Source of the DNA: an uncultured Litorilinea sp.
GTDB lineage: Bacteria > Chloroflexota > Anaerolineae > Caldilineales > Caldilineaceae
Assembly (NCBI GenBank): GCA_946885925.1
Contig: CAMPHP010000263.1
Coordinates: forward strand, 1-5,560
Length of the DNA stretch: 5,560 bases
Reading direction: 5' to 3'
A model generated the notes under the pieces. It had not been told where the DNA came from. It searched no databases and saw only the letters and a program-made list of their open reading frames with translations. Positions 5,080 through 5,560 of the stretch are shown piece by piece. The position numbers and the translations under genes were made by a program. Numbering within the stretch: the first letter of the stretch is position 1; each line of letters opens with the position of its first letter.

Positions 5080-5560
5080 ACTTGGATCCTTTCGCTTTCC
5101 GCGCCCGACCTTTCGCTCAGGAAGAGCGGAATGAGGAAGAGGACGGTGATCACGAGCGTTGTCCATGAAACTGCCGAGGCAAAGCCCATGCGTGATGAGC
5201 TAAAGGCCGAGCGCCAGATATAGAAGCCAAGCAGTTCCGTAGCTCGACCAGGCCCGCCATAGGTCATGATATAGATCACATCGAAGGCGCGGAAGAGGTC
5301 AATAATGCGCAACGCTACTGCTACGACGATGACCGGGCGCAGCAGCGGGATTGTCAGGTGAATAAAGCGCTGCCAAGCACTGGCCCCATCCACAATCGCT
5401 GCCTCAAAGGGAGCTTGCGGCAGTGACTGCAAGCCAGCTAGCAGGAGGAGCATCACAAAGGGGATACCCTGCCAGACGCTAGCGATAACGATGGAGAGAC
5501 GGGCAAGGTTTGGATCGACCAGCCATCCCTGGGGAGGTAAGCCCGAGGCCAGGAACAATT
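5076..5560 (-). CDS. Carbohydrate ABC transporter permease, MalF/UgpA type (C-terminal half; start beyond window)
   Basis: First membrane subunit of the same CUT1-type sugar importer, located in the inner membrane. About 161 residues are visible of an expected 290-310; the frame runs off the right edge, and a TTG near the edge (5558) is an internal leucine codon. The visible part begins in a periplasmic loop. A membrane segment follows (SIVIASVWQGIPFVMLLLLA), then a canonical EAA loop, FEAAIVDGASAWQRF through TIPLLRP (residues 51-75 counted from 5558), with Glu52-Ala-Ala and Gly58. Further membrane segments lie at about 76-98 and 126-147, and the typical MTYGGPG loop at 98-104. The stop codon overlaps the start of the MalG-type gene by four bases (5076-5079), so the two are translationally coupled. 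A solute-binding protein gene is commonly found upstream of such pairs, here expected beyond 5560. Confidence 0.93.
   Translation of the reverse strand, partial: LFLASGLPPQGWLVDPNLARLSIVIASVWQGIPFVMLLLLAGLQSLPQAPFEAAIVDGASAWQRFIHLTIPLLRPVIVVAVALRIIDLFRAFDVIYIMTYGGPGRATELLGFYIWRSAFSSSRMGFASAVSWTTLVITVLFLIPLFLSERSGAESERIQV

Noticed and set aside
5080..5166. Extended N-terminus for the MalG-type permease, starting at 5166
   Set aside because: The extra 29 residues are charged, unlike family N-termini, and lie inside the upstream permease gene; the ATGA overlap with a ribosome binding site at 5087-5092 fits 5079 better.

Overview
The window looks like a moderately GC-rich bacterial chromosome. 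Protein style (an NAD(P)-dependent MDR alcohol dehydrogenase, a CUT1 sugar ABC transporter, Gfo/Idh/MocA and aldo/keto reductase genes) together with many palindromic intergenic repeats would fit a Chloroflexota member, for example Ktedonobacteria. That placement is an inference from memory of such genomes; no marker gene is present.

Layout. Positions 1-977 (+) carry a nearly complete zinc-independent MDR oxidoreductase whose first few codons lie left of the window. Positions 978-1269 are a gap between convergent genes, with a 12-bp tandem duplication, one convincing bidirectional intrinsic terminator and three further hairpins. Everything to the right reads on the minus strand. In transcription order it runs: the C-terminal half of a MalF/UgpA-type permease (5560-5076), a MalG/UgpE-type permease overlapping it by ATGA (5079-4210), an aldo/keto reductase (4099-3110), a 503-bp non-coding element (3103-2601), a 177-bp leader region with a candidate promoter, and a Gfo/Idh/MocA oxidoreductase (2409-1270).

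Functionally, the minus-strand genes look like part of a carbohydrate uptake and oxidation cluster: a binding-protein-dependent importer (binding protein probably beyond 5560) followed by two NAD(P)-dependent enzymes that act on sugars, polyols or sugar derivatives. The substrate cannot be read from the sequence.

The most interesting part is the element at 2601-3103. It has perfect 18-bp terminal inverted repeats whose outermost bases are TA, encodes no credible protein, and is filled with about five cruciform-forming units spaced at about 73 bp. The units carry small side hairpins whose stems show a compensatory base-pair change. It looks like a MITE-type (non-autonomous) element carrying a REP-like array, inserted 6 bp past the stop codon of the aldo/keto reductase gene and separating it from the Gfo/Idh/MocA gene.
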